Assembly (NCBI GenBank): GCA_029210545.1
Contig: JARGFV010000047.1
Span: 1-18,581 of the forward strand
Origin: a bacterium
GTDB lineage: Bacteria > BMS3Abin14
Direction of reading: 5' to 3'
DNA length: 18,581 bases
Positions within the stretch are counted from its first letter, which is position 1; every line of letters starts with the position of its first letter. Under the pieces are notes generated by a model. The model was not told the DNA's origin. It saw nothing but the letters and a program-made list of their open reading frames with translations, and made no database searches. Of this stretch, positions 1 to 6,992 are shown piece after piece. The translations under genes and the position numbers were made by a program.

Positions 1-72
1 GTAAGGAAAGGGAAAACGACGCTTTTCCCTTTCCGTGGAGCGAAAAGTCCCGGATTGGACTTTTTGCGACCC
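1..72. repeat. Two adjacent hairpins downstream of the toxin gene
   Basis: A perfect 12-bp inverted repeat lies at 5-16 and 23-34 (GGAAAGGGAAAA and its complement, 6-nt loop). A second hairpin follows, with AAAAGTCC at 43-50 pairing with GGACTTTT at 57-64. The second resembles the GGACT...AGTCC hairpin of the longer repeats at 16385 and 18494. Both lie beyond the toxin stop codon in its direction of transcription, so they could act as a 3' end or terminator. Neither is followed by a clear U-tract on the minus strand. Confidence 0.6.
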
Positions 73-80
73 TGTCACAG

Positions 81-338
81 TTACCTGTACACCTTCTTTC
101 GATGGGGCACCTTTACAACCACAACGACGACCTCCTCGTCAAAGATCTGGTAGAGAATTCGATACCTTCCCTGGCGCAGGCGGTATTTATCCTGTCCTGA
201 GAGTTTCTCACTTCCATGGGGGCGGGGGTTGTCGGCCAGGCCCTGGATTCGATAGACGATGCGGGATTGGTCCTTTTCGGGGATCGCCTCGAGCTCCTTC
301 ACCGCGGAAGGCTTGATGAAGAGCTTATATCCTGCCAC
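81..338 (-). CDS. RelE/ParE-family toxin of a toxin-antitoxin pair
   Basis: This 85-residue protein has the usual length and pattern of the RelE/ParE superfamily. The N-terminus (YKLFIKPSAVKELEAIP) forms the first strand and helix, a central segment contains the typical DNPRP turn, and the end reads YRLRQGRYRILYQI, a strongly hydrophobic strand, then HRKKVYR. Relatives are either ribosome-dependent mRNA interferases (RelE) or gyrase poisons (ParE), and the sequence alone does not decide which. The start is GTG at 338, overlapping the antitoxin stop by 14 bp, which implies translational coupling. The long run of valines is normal for the last strand of the family. Confidence 0.9.
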   Translation of the reverse strand: MAGYKLFIKPSAVKELEAIPEKDQSRIVYRIQGLADNPRPHGSEKLSGQDKYRLRQGRYRILYQIFDEEVVVVVVKVPHRKKVYR

Positions 339-558
339 GCTTTTTAAGGTCCCGTACTACTGCTTCGAAATCCAGGTTCGGCTCAGCAGCCCTGGCATCG
401 AAGGCGGCAAGATCATCGACGTCCTCGGCAAGGCTTTCCCTGATCGCCTCGTTTACCAGCTCAGAGACCGAAATATCGGCCTGAACGGATTTAAGCTTCA
501 GGGCTCGATGCAGTTCAGGGTCCAGATAGATCGTGGCGCGCTTGGATTTTGCATTCAT
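325..558 (-). CDS. Ribbon-helix-helix antitoxin (CopG/RelB-like)
   Basis: This 77-residue protein begins with a ribbon-helix-helix DNA-binding module: the strand RATIYLDPELHRALK, then helices through SVQADISVSELVNEAIRESL (about residues 7-44). It ends in an acidic and basic tail (about 45-77) that should wrap the toxin. By family analogy it neutralises the downstream RelE/ParE toxin and represses its own promoter. The ATG at 558 lies only 6 nt after a good -10 box and has no Shine-Dalgarno sequence, so the mRNA is probably leaderless. A palindromic site in the promoter is the likely operator. Confidence 0.9.
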   Translation of the reverse strand: MNAKSKRATIYLDPELHRALKLKSVQADISVSELVNEAIRESLAEDVDDLAAFDARAAEPNLDFEAVVRDLKKRGRI

Positions 559-564
559 GATAAC

Positions 565-593
565 ATCATAACGTTATAGCGTTATGCCGTCAA
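565..593 (-). promoter_or_regulatory. Sigma-70-type promoter of the toxin-antitoxin operon
   Basis: Read on the minus strand, a TTGACG -35 box (588-593) is followed after exactly 17 bp by a TATGAT -10 box (565-570). The antitoxin ATG begins 6 nt after the -10 box, about where transcription should start. Confidence 0.75.
567..586. promoter_or_regulatory. Palindromic operator, probable antitoxin binding site
   Basis: CATAACGTTATAGCGTTATG has arms CATAACG and CGTTATG separated by 6 bp, and contains the perfect 10-bp palindrome ATAACGTTAT. It fills the spacer between the -35 and -10 boxes and overlaps the -10 box. This is the expected place for autorepression by a ribbon-helix-helix antitoxin. 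Confidence 0.7.
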
Positions 594-637
594 CCTTCAT
601 GATTGAGGTTTCCCTTCGTTCTCTCCCAGATTTAGTC

Positions 638-666
638 TTTCTCTGCGTTCTTCGCGTCCTTGCGTT
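638..666. repeat. Degenerate short tandem repeat in the antitoxin/Mut7-C gap
   Basis: TCTCTGCG, TTCTTCGCG and TCCTTGCG follow one another as an imperfect 8-9-nt repeat. It is the weakest member of the short-period intergenic arrays in this window, and no inverted second arm is evident. Confidence 0.4.
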
Positions 667-713
667 AATGCTCTTGCCGCTTTTACAGGACCCGCGCCTT
701 CCCCCATGCTCGC

Positions 714-1199
714 TTACTCCAACGCGCCCTTCCCCTCTTCCAGAATTTCTCTCATCCATTCCACATCTTTTGCCATCCTCTCACCGTGGGTCCCCTCCCA
801 GAAAATTTTTTCACAGGAATAACACTCTGAAAAAGTTTTTCTGGACAAGAACACGTAAGGGGGAACCCTGTTTTCAGCTCTCTGAGGTTCAATGGGTTCA
901 AGGAGGCTGTTGCAGACGAGGCATCTCGAGAACGGCTTTATCTCACCCCTGAAAAGCGCCAGCCTTTCAGCAATGGACAGGAACTCTTCCCTGACATCGG
1001 CCCCTTTTACCAGCCACGCGTTGTCAGCCAGTTCCCCGGCCAGCCCGCTGTCCTTTGTCAGCAGGATCCTGCCCTGGGAGCGGACAAGGGATTTTCGTTC
1101 GCTGTCGGCGGCATTCCGCAGGTAAAGGGTGTCGATCCCCAGCATCCGGAGTCTCCGGGCCAGGGTGCCGAGCATGGAGTCAGCAATAAATTTTCCCAA
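714..1199 (-). CDS. Mut7-C RNase domain protein (COG1656-like)
   Basis: About 161 residues, the normal size for stand-alone Mut7-C proteins. The start KFIADSMLGTLARRLRMLGIDTLY matches the characteristic N-terminus of that family (PIN-like fold, putative nuclease), followed by RILLTKDSGLA. The C-terminal half carries a zinc-ribbon pair, CLVC and CYSC, followed by KIFWEGTH. No ATG precedes the conserved N-terminus, so I chose TTG at 1199 (giving MGKFIADSML); TTG at 1205 is also possible. There is no good ribosome-binding site, and the gene starts 14 nt after the MBL-fold gene stops, so translational coupling is likely. Its substrate is unknown. Confidence 0.8.
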   Translation of the reverse strand: MGKFIADSMLGTLARRLRMLGIDTLYLRNAADSERKSLVRSQGRILLTKDSGLAGELADNAWLVKGADVREEFLSIAERLALFRGEIKPFSRCLVCNSLLEPIEPQRAENRVPPYVFLSRKTFSECYSCEKIFWEGTHGERMAKDVEWMREILEEGKGALE

Positions 1200-1213
1200 A
1201 ATCAACGGAAAAT

Positions 1214-1873
1214 TTATTGTGGCAAATTCGCCGGGTTCAGGACCAGAACGCCCTCCGGAAGCGCAGAAGCACTCACATCCACCTCCGACGCCCCTTCCCA
1301 CGTCACGTCTTTCCTGCCGGACAGGAAATTTTCTACCGGGGCGATGGGGAAATCCACACCGTCGGTTTTAAAGTGCATGGGAATCACCAGTTTCGGCTCC
1401 AGAGCGTCGATGATGGCGTCGATCTCCTCGCCGCCCACAGTAAAGAAGCCGCCCACCGGCACCAGGAGGATGTCCACCGGCATGAGGCTGTCGACAGTCC
1501 CACCATCCAGAGTGTGCCCCAGGTCACCAAGGTGGCAGACGGAAAGGCCGTCGGCCTCGATGCGGAAAATGACAACCTCTCCGCGCTCAGACCCCCTGGA
1601 AGAATCGTGAAAGGCCGGGACACCGAGGATGTTTACTCCGGAAACGGTGTTTTCGCCGGGTTTGTCCAGAACGGTAAAACTCCCGGGGACGCCAGCGGAG
1701 TAGTTGTGGTCCGGATGGCCGTGGGAAATGAGGACGACGTCCGCCTCTTCCTTTATCGGCCTGTACTTGACCGCCCCGTCGTAGGAGCCCGGCTCGTACG
1801 GGTCGGTGACGATCCTGGTCCCGTCTCCCGTGGTCAGAAGAAAGCTGGAGTGCCCCAGGTACTTGATCTTCAT
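1214..1873 (-). CDS. Metallo-beta-lactamase-fold hydrolase (COG2220 type)
   Basis: This 219-residue protein resembles the UlaG/UPF0173-like branch of the metallo-beta-lactamase fold. The metal-binding motif HGHPDH is at residues 51-56, with further likely ligands at H89, D117 (LGDLGH) and H167 (IPMHFKTD). The N-terminus MKIKYLGHSSFLL is typical of the group. There is no signal peptide, so it should be cytoplasmic. The ATG at 1873 is preceded by a G-rich ribosome-binding site (GGGGGTGATGG). It is co-oriented with the Mut7-C gene downstream. The substrate cannot be read from sequence; relatives include lactonases and phosphodiester hydrolases. Confidence 0.88.
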   Translation of the reverse strand: MKIKYLGHSSFLLTTGDGTRIVTDPYEPGSYDGAVKYRPIKEEADVVLISHGHPDHNYSAGVPGSFTVLDKPGENTVSGVNILGVPAFHDSSRGSERGEVVIFRIEADGLSVCHLGDLGHTLDGGTVDSLMPVDILLVPVGGFFTVGGEEIDAIIDALEPKLVIPMHFKTDGVDFPIAPVENFLSGRKDVTWEGASEVDVSASALPEGVLVLNPANLPQ

Positions 1874-1890
1874 CCATCACCCCCTGTTAT

Positions 1891-1983
1891 TTCGTGCGTG
1901 CGTATGGGCGTGTGTGCGTACGTGCGTCAATTTTATTGCATTGTTCCGCTATCGGTTCACGCACACACCCTTTACGCATCCAC
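1891..1983. repeat. Intergenic inverted array of GCGT-rich short repeats
   Basis: The left arm (1891-1930) is a run of GTGCGT/GGGCGT-type units. The right arm (about 1951-1983) carries the complementary ACGC/CACGC units, with an AT-rich middle. The right arm runs into the stop codon of the 53-residue gene at 1972. Similar arrays are at 2151-2250 and 12176-12258. Confidence 0.6.
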
Positions 1984-2133
1984 GGATTCAGCCGTTTCCT
2001 CCACAGCGCCTGTTTCCTCCTTGTGGACCTGGATGATGCTGCGGACCTCGATACCGGCCGCCTCGAGGGCTTTTTTCACCTCCGGCATCTTCGCGTCGGT
2101 CACCTTGACCATGTAGTTGGATAGGGTTGCCAA
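1972..2133 (-). CDS. Small protein of unknown function
   Basis: This is a 53-residue reading frame starting at TTG (2133), with a strong GGAGGT ribosome-binding site 5 nt upstream. The text reads MATLSNYMVKVTDAKMPEVKKALEAAGIEVRSI and then an acidic tail rich in Glu, Thr and Ser. The first 35 residues could form a small beta-alpha-beta unit; I do not recognise a family. It lies 117 bp downstream of the ompA-like gene and 98 bp upstream of the MBL-fold gene, all on the same strand. An in-frame extension up to 2181 would read through repeat DNA and is less likely. Confidence 0.6.
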   Translation of the reverse strand: MATLSNYMVKVTDAKMPEVKKALEAAGIEVRSIIQVHKEETGAVEETAESVDA

Positions 2134-2150
2134 TTGGTACCTCCGGTATT

Positions 2151-2250
2151 TCGTGCGTGCGTAAAGCGTCAATGCGCGCATGCGTTCTCCGTATAAAAGA
2201 TGTGAGATCTTAAACGATCACGCTTCACGCAATTACGCACCTACGTGCGG
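2151..2250. repeat. Intergenic inverted array of ACGC/GCGT short repeats
   Basis: GCGTGCGTAAAGCG-type units (2151-2185) face ACG units spaced 7-8 nt apart (about 2219-2250). The array separates the ompA-like stop from the small gene. The 12176-12258 copy shares its layout and the word ACGCAATTACGC. Confidence 0.6.
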
Positions 2251-3285
2251 TTATTCCGCTGTCGTTGTCGATTCCTGAGCTTCGCTCATGCTCTCGTAAG
2301 GCGGCAGGAGCACGATCTCTATGCGGCGGTTGGCCGCCTTGCCCTCGGCCGTGTCGTTGCTTTCGGCCGGCTGGTATTCGCCGTACCCGGCGCCCGACAG
2401 CTTCTCGGGAGAGATGCCCACCTCATCCTGGAGGAAATGGACCACGGCAAGGGCCCTGCTGGCTGCCAGTTCCCAGTTTGTGGGGAACTTTTCCTTCAGA
2501 CGGCCGCCGATGGGGACGTCGTCAGTGTGGCCCTCGATCTGGATCCGCTTGCCCTCGATCCGGGCCAGCTGCGTGCCCACCTTCTTCATGACCTCTATAC
2601 CGGAACTCTTGAGGTCGGCCTTGCCCGAATCGAAAAGGATCTTTTCCACGAGGTTGACGGACAGGCGGTCCTTCATCCTGCGGATCTCCACCTCGCCGGC
2701 CTCAATCTCTCCCTTGAGGCTGCCCACAAGTTCGTCGTAGGTGGCCTTGAGCTTCTCCAGCTCGGCCTCTTTTTGTCTTTCCAGCTCACCGAGACGGAAC
2801 TCAACCGCGGCCAGGTCGGTCTTCATGCGGCGGCTCTCGGCCTCGTTGGTGGCCAGTTTCTCCCTGAGTTGGGCATTGGTCCCCTGGAGGCCCTTGTTGA
2901 TCTCCATAGTCTCCTGGATGAGGGCCTTGGAGTTGATCTCCTTCTTCTCCAGGATGCTGCCGAGCCGGTCGTTGTGGGTCTTGAGTTCCTGGTTCACCGC
3001 CTGCTGGGTGGTCAGCTGGCCCGACAGGCCGTCCCGCTCGCTGCTCACCCGTGCGAGGCTCCCCGTGAGCTCATTCACCCTGGTCCCGGATGCGGCCAGA
3101 TCCTCCTGGCAGCTGGACAGTTCCTCCCTCAGAGCCAGGTTTTCCCCGACCTGCATCTTGAGGTCCCTGGAACAGTTGTCGGCTTCCTCCTCTTTCAGGA
3201 GGTAATCTTTCTTGCTGACCACGCAGTTCGTCAGAAGCAGGGGTGCGGCGACAGCGATCACTAAAAATATCCTGCAGATCTTCAC
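2251..3285 (-). CDS. OmpA-family peptidoglycan-binding protein, probable lipoprotein
   Basis: This 344-residue envelope protein has three parts. An N-terminal signal (KICRIFLVIAVAAPLLLTNC) ends in a lipobox-like LLTNC at about residue 20, though the asparagine before the cysteine is unusual. A long coiled coil rich in Glu, Leu and Lys covers about residues 30-215. The C-terminal OmpA/MotB domain contains ILFDSGKADL, the peptidoglycan-binding motif IEGHTDDVPIGG, NWELAASRA and NRRIEIVL. It would tether the outer membrane to the cell wall. I chose GTG at 3285 because AAGGAGG lies 8 nt upstream and a clean signal peptide follows; ATG at 3312 or 3303 would add hydrophilic residues. A relic of a paralogue's 3' end lies at 12259-12336. 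Confidence 0.88.
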   Translation of the reverse strand: MKICRIFLVIAVAAPLLLTNCVVSKKDYLLKEEEADNCSRDLKMQVGENLALREELSSCQEDLAASGTRVNELTGSLARVSSERDGLSGQLTTQQAVNQELKTHNDRLGSILEKKEINSKALIQETMEINKGLQGTNAQLREKLATNEAESRRMKTDLAAVEFRLGELERQKEAELEKLKATYDELVGSLKGEIEAGEVEIRRMKDRLSVNLVEKILFDSGKADLKSSGIEVMKKVGTQLARIEGKRIQIEGHTDDVPIGGRLKEKFPTNWELAASRALAVVHFLQDEVGISPEKLSGAGYGEYQPAESNDTAEGKAANRRIEIVLLPPYESMSEAQESTTTAE

Positions 3286-3354
3286 GATAAAATCCTCCTT
3301 CATTGCGTTCATGGGAATGGGGATACTATTCCATAATAGCGTGGCGGATTCAAG

Positions 3355-3487
3355 GGAGGCAGTAATCAGGAGGCAGTAATCAGTAGCCAGTAACCAGACA
3401 AAGCAAAAATACTTTGTCTGAAATCTGCCTACTGGTGTCTGTCTACTGGTATCTATCTACTGGTGTATAGCTACTGATATCTGACAT
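3355..3487. repeat. Heptad repeat array with a central hairpin between the M50 and ompA genes
   Basis: The right arm is four 14-nt units at 3429-3484, each CTACTGR plus a variable heptamer. The left arm (about 3357-3399) has GGCAGTAATCAGGA-type 14-nt units in the complementary sense. A perfect 9-bp hairpin sits between them: CAGACAAAG (3395-3403) and CTTTGTCTG (3412-3420). The array reaches the M50 protease stop codon. Confidence 0.75.
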
Positions 3488-4362
3488 CAGATTATTTTGA
3501 ACGGTGCCGGGACGAAGGTGAGCACGAAGATGACCAGGGCCGCGTAACCGACCCTGACCCTTTTCCGGTCCAGGGTGATGTGGGGCAAAAGGACCGGGGG
3601 GTGGCGGACCCCGATAAACACCAGGAACAGGGCCCAGATGAGCCAGCCTTCCCAGAAGAAGACCCCCATGAAAAGCAGGGAGAAGTGGACGACCCTCGCG
3701 ACGGTGATCGAATGCCGCGGAAACATGGCCGTGGAAATATGTCCTCCGTCCAGTTGTCCCACCGGCAGGAGGTTCAGGGAGGTCACGAACATCCCGATCC
3801 ACCCGGCGAAGGCGACCGGGTGAAGGATGACGTCGGCGCCGGCCGGGATCTCACCCAGAATAATTCTGCCCACTGCGGCCACCAGGATGCTGTCTCCCAG
3901 GACGAGGCCTCCCTCCCCGAGCCCTCCCCCGGGCACGACCTCGGACATGGCGAACCCGAGGATGAGGGCAGGAAGGGCGAGGATAAAACCGCCGATGGGC
4001 CCCGAGGCCCCGATGTCGAGAAGCGCCCGCCGGTCCCAGATGGCTCCCTTCATGCGGATGACCGCTCCGAAGGTCCCGATGATGGACGGCGCCGGTATGA
4101 AGAACGGGAGGGTGGAGGGCACTCCGTGGGCCCTGGAGGAAAGGAAGTGGGATATCTCGTGGACCATGAGGATGGCGAGCAAGGTCACGGAGAAGGGCAG
4201 CCCCTTGAAGAACCCGAGGGGTTCGGCCATGGGGTTGATCCCGCGCTGAAGAGCCCCGGCGAAGGTGGTTGTGAGACCGGTGAGGAAAAAGAGCAGGACC
4301 GGAAGCCGTCGGCTTTCCTTCGGCGGAGTGACGTCCTTGTAAGGCAGCTCATCCCCGTTCAA
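3487..4362 (-). CDS. Site-2 protease family (peptidase M50) membrane metalloprotease
   Basis: This 291-residue multi-pass membrane protein carries the zinc-binding motif HEISH at residues 68-72 in a transmembrane segment, and the partner motif NLLPVGQLDGGH at 197-208. Both are hallmarks of intramembrane zinc proteases of the S2P/M50 group, here of the compact EGY-like form. Hydrophobic segments lie near residues 20-38, 55-67, 117-140, 183-200, 225-255 and 270-288. No PDZ domain is visible. The substrate is unknown. The best-supported start is TTG at 4362, with AAAGGG about 8 nt upstream; no in-frame ATG precedes the core. It is followed by the ompA-like gene after a 201-bp repeat-filled gap. 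Confidence 0.85.
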   Translation of the reverse strand: MNGDELPYKDVTPPKESRRLPVLLFFLTGLTTTFAGALQRGINPMAEPLGFFKGLPFSVTLLAILMVHEISHFLSSRAHGVPSTLPFFIPAPSIIGTFGAVIRMKGAIWDRRALLDIGASGPIGGFILALPALILGFAMSEVVPGGGLGEGGLVLGDSILVAAVGRIILGEIPAGADVILHPVAFAGWIGMFVTSLNLLPVGQLDGGHISTAMFPRHSITVARVVHFSLLFMGVFFWEGWLIWALFLVFIGVRHPPVLLPHITLDRKRVRVGYAALVIFVLTFVPAPFKII

Positions 4363-4431
4363 AGGTCAATCCCTTTAGCAACTGTTGTCTGAGCTATTCC
4401 AGATTCCATGCAATGACAAGATCGGATGCCT

Positions 4432-4511
4432 CCCATTGCCCATCGCCTATTGCCTATTGCCTGCTCTTCTTCCGGCTCCCACTCGGCTTTCTCCGCACTC
4501 CGCACCACGCA
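4432..4511. repeat. Two heptad arrays between the HAD and M50 genes
   Basis: Four tandem heptamers CCCATTG, CCCATCG, CCTATTG, CCTATTG lie at 4432-4459. Three more, CTCCGCA, CTCCGCA, CCACGCA, lie at 4491-4511. The 201-bp gap around them (4363-4563) shows no convincing gene. Confidence 0.7.
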
Positions 4512-4563
4512 CTGCCTCCCACGCCCTCCGTAATGGCTCATCTCCTGGCTACTGGCTCCTTTT

Positions 4564-5277
4564 TTACCTCAACCCCAACATCTCGGCCAGGTCGTTGAAG
4601 CTTCCCCGGGCACCAGGCTCCAGGCTTCCGGTCCCCCGGTCCACCACATGCCCTTCCACCAGGAACGTGTCCATCCCGGCATCCGAGGCGGGCAGGTCCT
4701 GCTGGACGTCGTTGCCCACCATGAGGCAGCGGGCTGGGTCGGATCCGATCCGGCCTGCGAGTTCCTCGAAATACCTGACCTGTGGCTTGCACGAACCCAT
4801 GGTTTCGAGACCGGGAATAAAATCGAACAGGTCGGGATCCACCCGGGCCCACTTCAGCCGCTCCACGATGGCAGAGGTCGGGAAGATGGGGTTGGTGGCC
4901 AGGACAAGCCTGTACCCCCTCTTCGAGGCCTCCCGCACGAACCGGTCGGCGCCGTCCCGGGGACGGGCGTGACCGTTAAGGGTGGGGAAGAGTTCCCTGT
5001 AGAACCTGTCGAACCTCCCCGCAACCTCCTCAGGCGAAACTCCTGTCAGGATGCTGAAGGCGGCGGTAAACCCTTCCTGGTTGGTCTGACCTTCCGGCCG
5101 GGGCTTTTCCATGATCTCCTCGATGCCCCGGAAAAGGCCGCCAGTGAAGGTGTCCCTGGTGAGAAGTTCCTCGAAGCATCCGTGCATGGCCTGGACCATG
5201 GGGCCCAGAAAAAAAGCGACCTCGATGTCCAGAAGGGTGCCATCGAGGTCGATCATCAGTGCTGAATATTTTTTCAT
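4564..5277 (-). CDS. HAD-superfamily hydrolase
   Basis: A 237-residue HAD phosphatase-type enzyme. Motif I is DLDGT at residues 10-14 (nucleophile D10, acid D12). Motif II is LATNP around T128, motif III is K164 in SCKP, and motif IV is VGNDVQQD with D190 and D194. The helical region from about 20 to 95 is the cap domain. The substrate cannot be inferred; phosphoglycolate-phosphatase and haloacid-dehalogenase relatives share this layout. ATG at 5277 is the only sensible start, with a weak ribosome-binding site. It is the last gene of the fatty-acid run, separated from fabF by a 104-bp hairpin repeat. Confidence 0.87.
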   Translation of the reverse strand: MKKYSALMIDLDGTLLDIEVAFFLGPMVQAMHGCFEELLTRDTFTGGLFRGIEEIMEKPRPEGQTNQEGFTAAFSILTGVSPEEVAGRFDRFYRELFPTLNGHARPRDGADRFVREASKRGYRLVLATNPIFPTSAIVERLKWARVDPDLFDFIPGLETMGSCKPQVRYFEELAGRIGSDPARCLMVGNDVQQDLPASDAGMDTFLVEGHVVDRGTGSLEPGARGSFNDLAEMLGLR

Positions 5278-5288
5278 TTGTTGATCCG

Positions 5289-5386
5289 GGAGTCTGTCAG
5301 AGAACCATACTCGGACTCCTTGATATACCTAGGAGTCTGTCGGAGAACCTCCCTGTTTTTTAACAGGGAGGGCACAGACTCCTAGG
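5289..5386. repeat. Hairpin repeat overlapping the fabF stop codon
   Basis: GGAGTCTGTCRGAGAACC occurs as a direct repeat at 5289-5306 and 5332-5349 (17 of 18 identical). The second copy forms the left side of a large hairpin. The outer stem is 13 bp (5328-5340 with 5374-5386). The inner stem is 10 bp, CCTCCCTGTT (5348-5357) with 5362-5371, closed by a TTTT loop. The fabF stop (5382-5384) is inside the outer stem. It lacks a U-tract downstream of fabF, so it is more likely a dispersed repeat or 3'-end stabiliser than a simple terminator. Confidence 0.8.
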
Positions 5387-6629
5387 GCTGATATTTCCTG
5401 AACACCAGGCTGGCGTTGGTGCCGCCGAAACCGTAGTTGTTACTCATGGCCACGTTCACTTCGGCGTCCCTGGCCGTGTTGGGCACATAGTCCAGGTCGC
5501 ATTCCGGGTCGGGGGTTTCATAGTTGATGGTGGGCGGGACACGGTCGTCGACAAGGGTCATGATGGCCGCAATAGCCTCCACTCCGCCTGCAGCCCCCAG
5601 GAGATGCCCGGTCATGGACTTGGTGGAACTCACCGGAACCTTGTAGGCGTGATCGCCAAACAGCGATTTCACAGCCTGGGTCTCGAACCGGTCGTTATAC
5701 GCCGTGCTGGTGCCATGGGCGTTGATGTAGTCCACCTGGGAGGGGTTGAGACCTGCATCAGCAAGGGCGGTGCGCATGCACTGGGCCATTCCGGCTCCAC
5801 CCTCCGCAGGAGAGGTGATGTGGTAAGCGTCCCCGGACATGCCGAACCCGACCAGCTCACAGATGATCTCGGCGCCTCTCGCACTGGCGCTCTGGAGCTC
5901 TTCCAGAACCAGCACTCCGGCGCCCTCGCCCATGACGAACCCGTCACGGTCCATGTCGAAGGGCCGGCTTGCTCTGGTCGGCTCTTCGTTACGGATGGAC
6001 AGGGCTTTCATGGCGTTGAACCCGGCAAAGGCAAGGGGGGTGATGGTGGACTCCGTACCGCCCGCAATGGCGGCATCCGCGTCACCGTACTGGATCATGC
6101 GGAAGGCGTCTCCAATGGAGTGGGTCCCCGTCGCACACGCTGTGACGACACAGCTGTTGGGCCCTTTGGCACCGCACCGGATAGAGATGTGCCCCGAGGC
6201 CAGGTTTGCGATGGTCATGGGGATGAAGAACGGGGAGATACGCCGCGGACCGGAGTCGCGAAGCACGTCGGCGTACTTCACGATATCCGGAAGGCCTCCC
6301 AACCCGGCACCCACGACCACCGCCACCCTCTCGGCGTTGGTCTGGTCGATGACGAGGCCTGACTGCTCCAGGGCCTCATTGGACGCGAAGATCCCGTACT
6401 GGATGAAGACATCCATCTTGCGGAGCTCTTTCCTGTCGATCAGGGGATCGGGGTCGAACCCCTTGACCTCCGCGGCGATGGTGGTCGTTATCCCGGCCTC
6501 GTCGGGATCGAATTTTGTGATCCGACCCGCGCCGCTGCGACCCGCCAGCATGGACTCCCAGGTGCTTCTGACATCGAGACCAAGGGGCGTCACCGCCCCC
6601 GTGCCCGTTACCACCACACGTCGTTTCAC
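5382..6629 (-). CDS. fabF: 3-oxoacyl-[ACP] synthase II
   Basis: This 415-residue ketoacyl-ACP synthase carries out condensation of malonyl-ACP with a growing acyl-ACP in fatty-acid elongation in the cytoplasm. The catalytic triad is complete: C165 in [12 protein letters not shown]305 in NAHGTST, and H342 in [12 protein letters not shown], with the conserved K337. Length and the N-terminus [16 protein letters not shown] are standard. The start is GTG at 6629, 10 bp after the acpP stop, with AGGA about 8 nt upstream. This tight acpP-fabF spacing is the classical arrangement. Its last codons lie within the hairpin repeat at 5328-5386. Confidence 0.97.
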   Translation of the reverse strand: MKRRVVVTGTGAVTPLGLDVRSTWESMLAGRSGAGRITKFDPDEAGITTTIAAEVKGFDPDPLIDRKELRKMDVFIQYGIFASNEALEQSGLVIDQTNAERVAVVVGAGLGGLPDIVKYADVLRDSGPRRISPFFIPMTIANLASGHISIRCGAKGPNSCVVTACATGTHSIGDAFRMIQYGDADAAIAGGTESTITPLAFAGFNAMKALSIRNEEPTRASRPFDMDRDGFVMGEGAGVLVLEELQSASARGAEIICELVGFGMSGDAYHITSPAEGGAGMAQCMRTALADAGLNPSQVDYINAHGTSTAYNDRFETQAVKSLFGDHAYKVPVSSTKSMTGHLLGAAGGVEAIAAIMTLVDDRVPPTINYETPDPECDLDYVPNTARDAEVNVAMSNNYGFGGTNASLVFRKYQP

Positions 6630-6639
6630 AGCGGTGTCC

Positions 6640-6873
6640 TCAGCCCTGTTTCTCCGTGATGTAATTGATGGCGTCCTGAACCGTCAGGATCTTCTCGGCG
6701 TCCTCGTCCGGGATCTCCAGATCGAAAGCCTCTTCGAAAGCCATCACCAGCTCAACCACATCCAGGGAATCAGCGCCCAGGTCGTTTACAAAATGGGCAG
6801 AGTTATCGGTACCGGCGGCATCCTGATTCAGCTGCTCGGCGATGATCTCTTTTACTTTTGCTCCTACGTCCAT
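6640..6873 (-). CDS. acpP: Acyl carrier protein
   Basis: This 77-residue acidic four-helix protein carries acyl chains on a 4'-phosphopantetheine arm attached to S36 in [21 protein letters not shown] at 6873 follows a strong ribosome-binding site (GGAGGAA). An in-frame extension upstream to 6990 exists but runs through repeats and is rejected. The gene sits between fabG and fabF as in most bacteria. The 119-bp leader is unusually long for this operon and contains a set of alternative inverted repeats that may tune expression. Confidence 0.97.
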   Translation of the reverse strand: MDVGAKVKEIIAEQLNQDAAGTDNSAHFVNDLGADSLDVVELVMAFEEAFDLEIPDEDAEKILTVQDAINYITEKQG

Positions 6874-6887
6874 TTTCTTTCCTCCTG

Positions 6888-6992
6888 ATATGCAGTTTTC
6901 ATTGCACGGTTCATGTTCGTTGAGTTGAGTTGAATGGAATATCACATATGCAGTTTTCGATGCACCTGGCAAGGGTACGGAAAACTGCATAT
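6888..6992 (-). promoter_or_regulatory. Three-copy inverted/direct repeat in the acpP leader
   Basis: The 13-mer ATATGCAGTTTTC (plus sense) occurs at 6888-6900 and 6946-6958, and its exact complement at 6980-6992. In the mRNA the upstream copy can pair with either downstream copy. One choice gives a short hairpin with a 21-nt loop. The other gives a long hairpin ending 2 nt from the acpP ribosome-binding site. The 3' neighbours (TGCAC) of the two direct copies also match. Regulation is inferred; the repeats are seen. Confidence 0.6.

Noticed and set aside
5-34. A canonical Rho-independent terminator for the toxin gene
   Set aside because: The stem is perfect but no U-tract follows on either strand, so it was recorded only as a hairpin.
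574-759. A 61-codon minus-strand frame upstream of the antitoxin
   Set aside because: It is Arg/Gly/Ser-rich, overlaps the promoter/operator and the short repeat, and shows no ribosome-binding site or known domain.
2245-3264. 339-codon plus-strand frame opposite the ompA-like gene, and similar frames at 8824-9876 and 3580-4392
   Set aside because: These mirror genes with clear domains and start signals on the minus strand; no signal, motif or ribosome-binding site supports them.
3357-3487. A CRISPR array
   Set aside because: Units are 7 or 14 nt, degenerate and without unique spacers; neither repeat length nor any cas gene fits.
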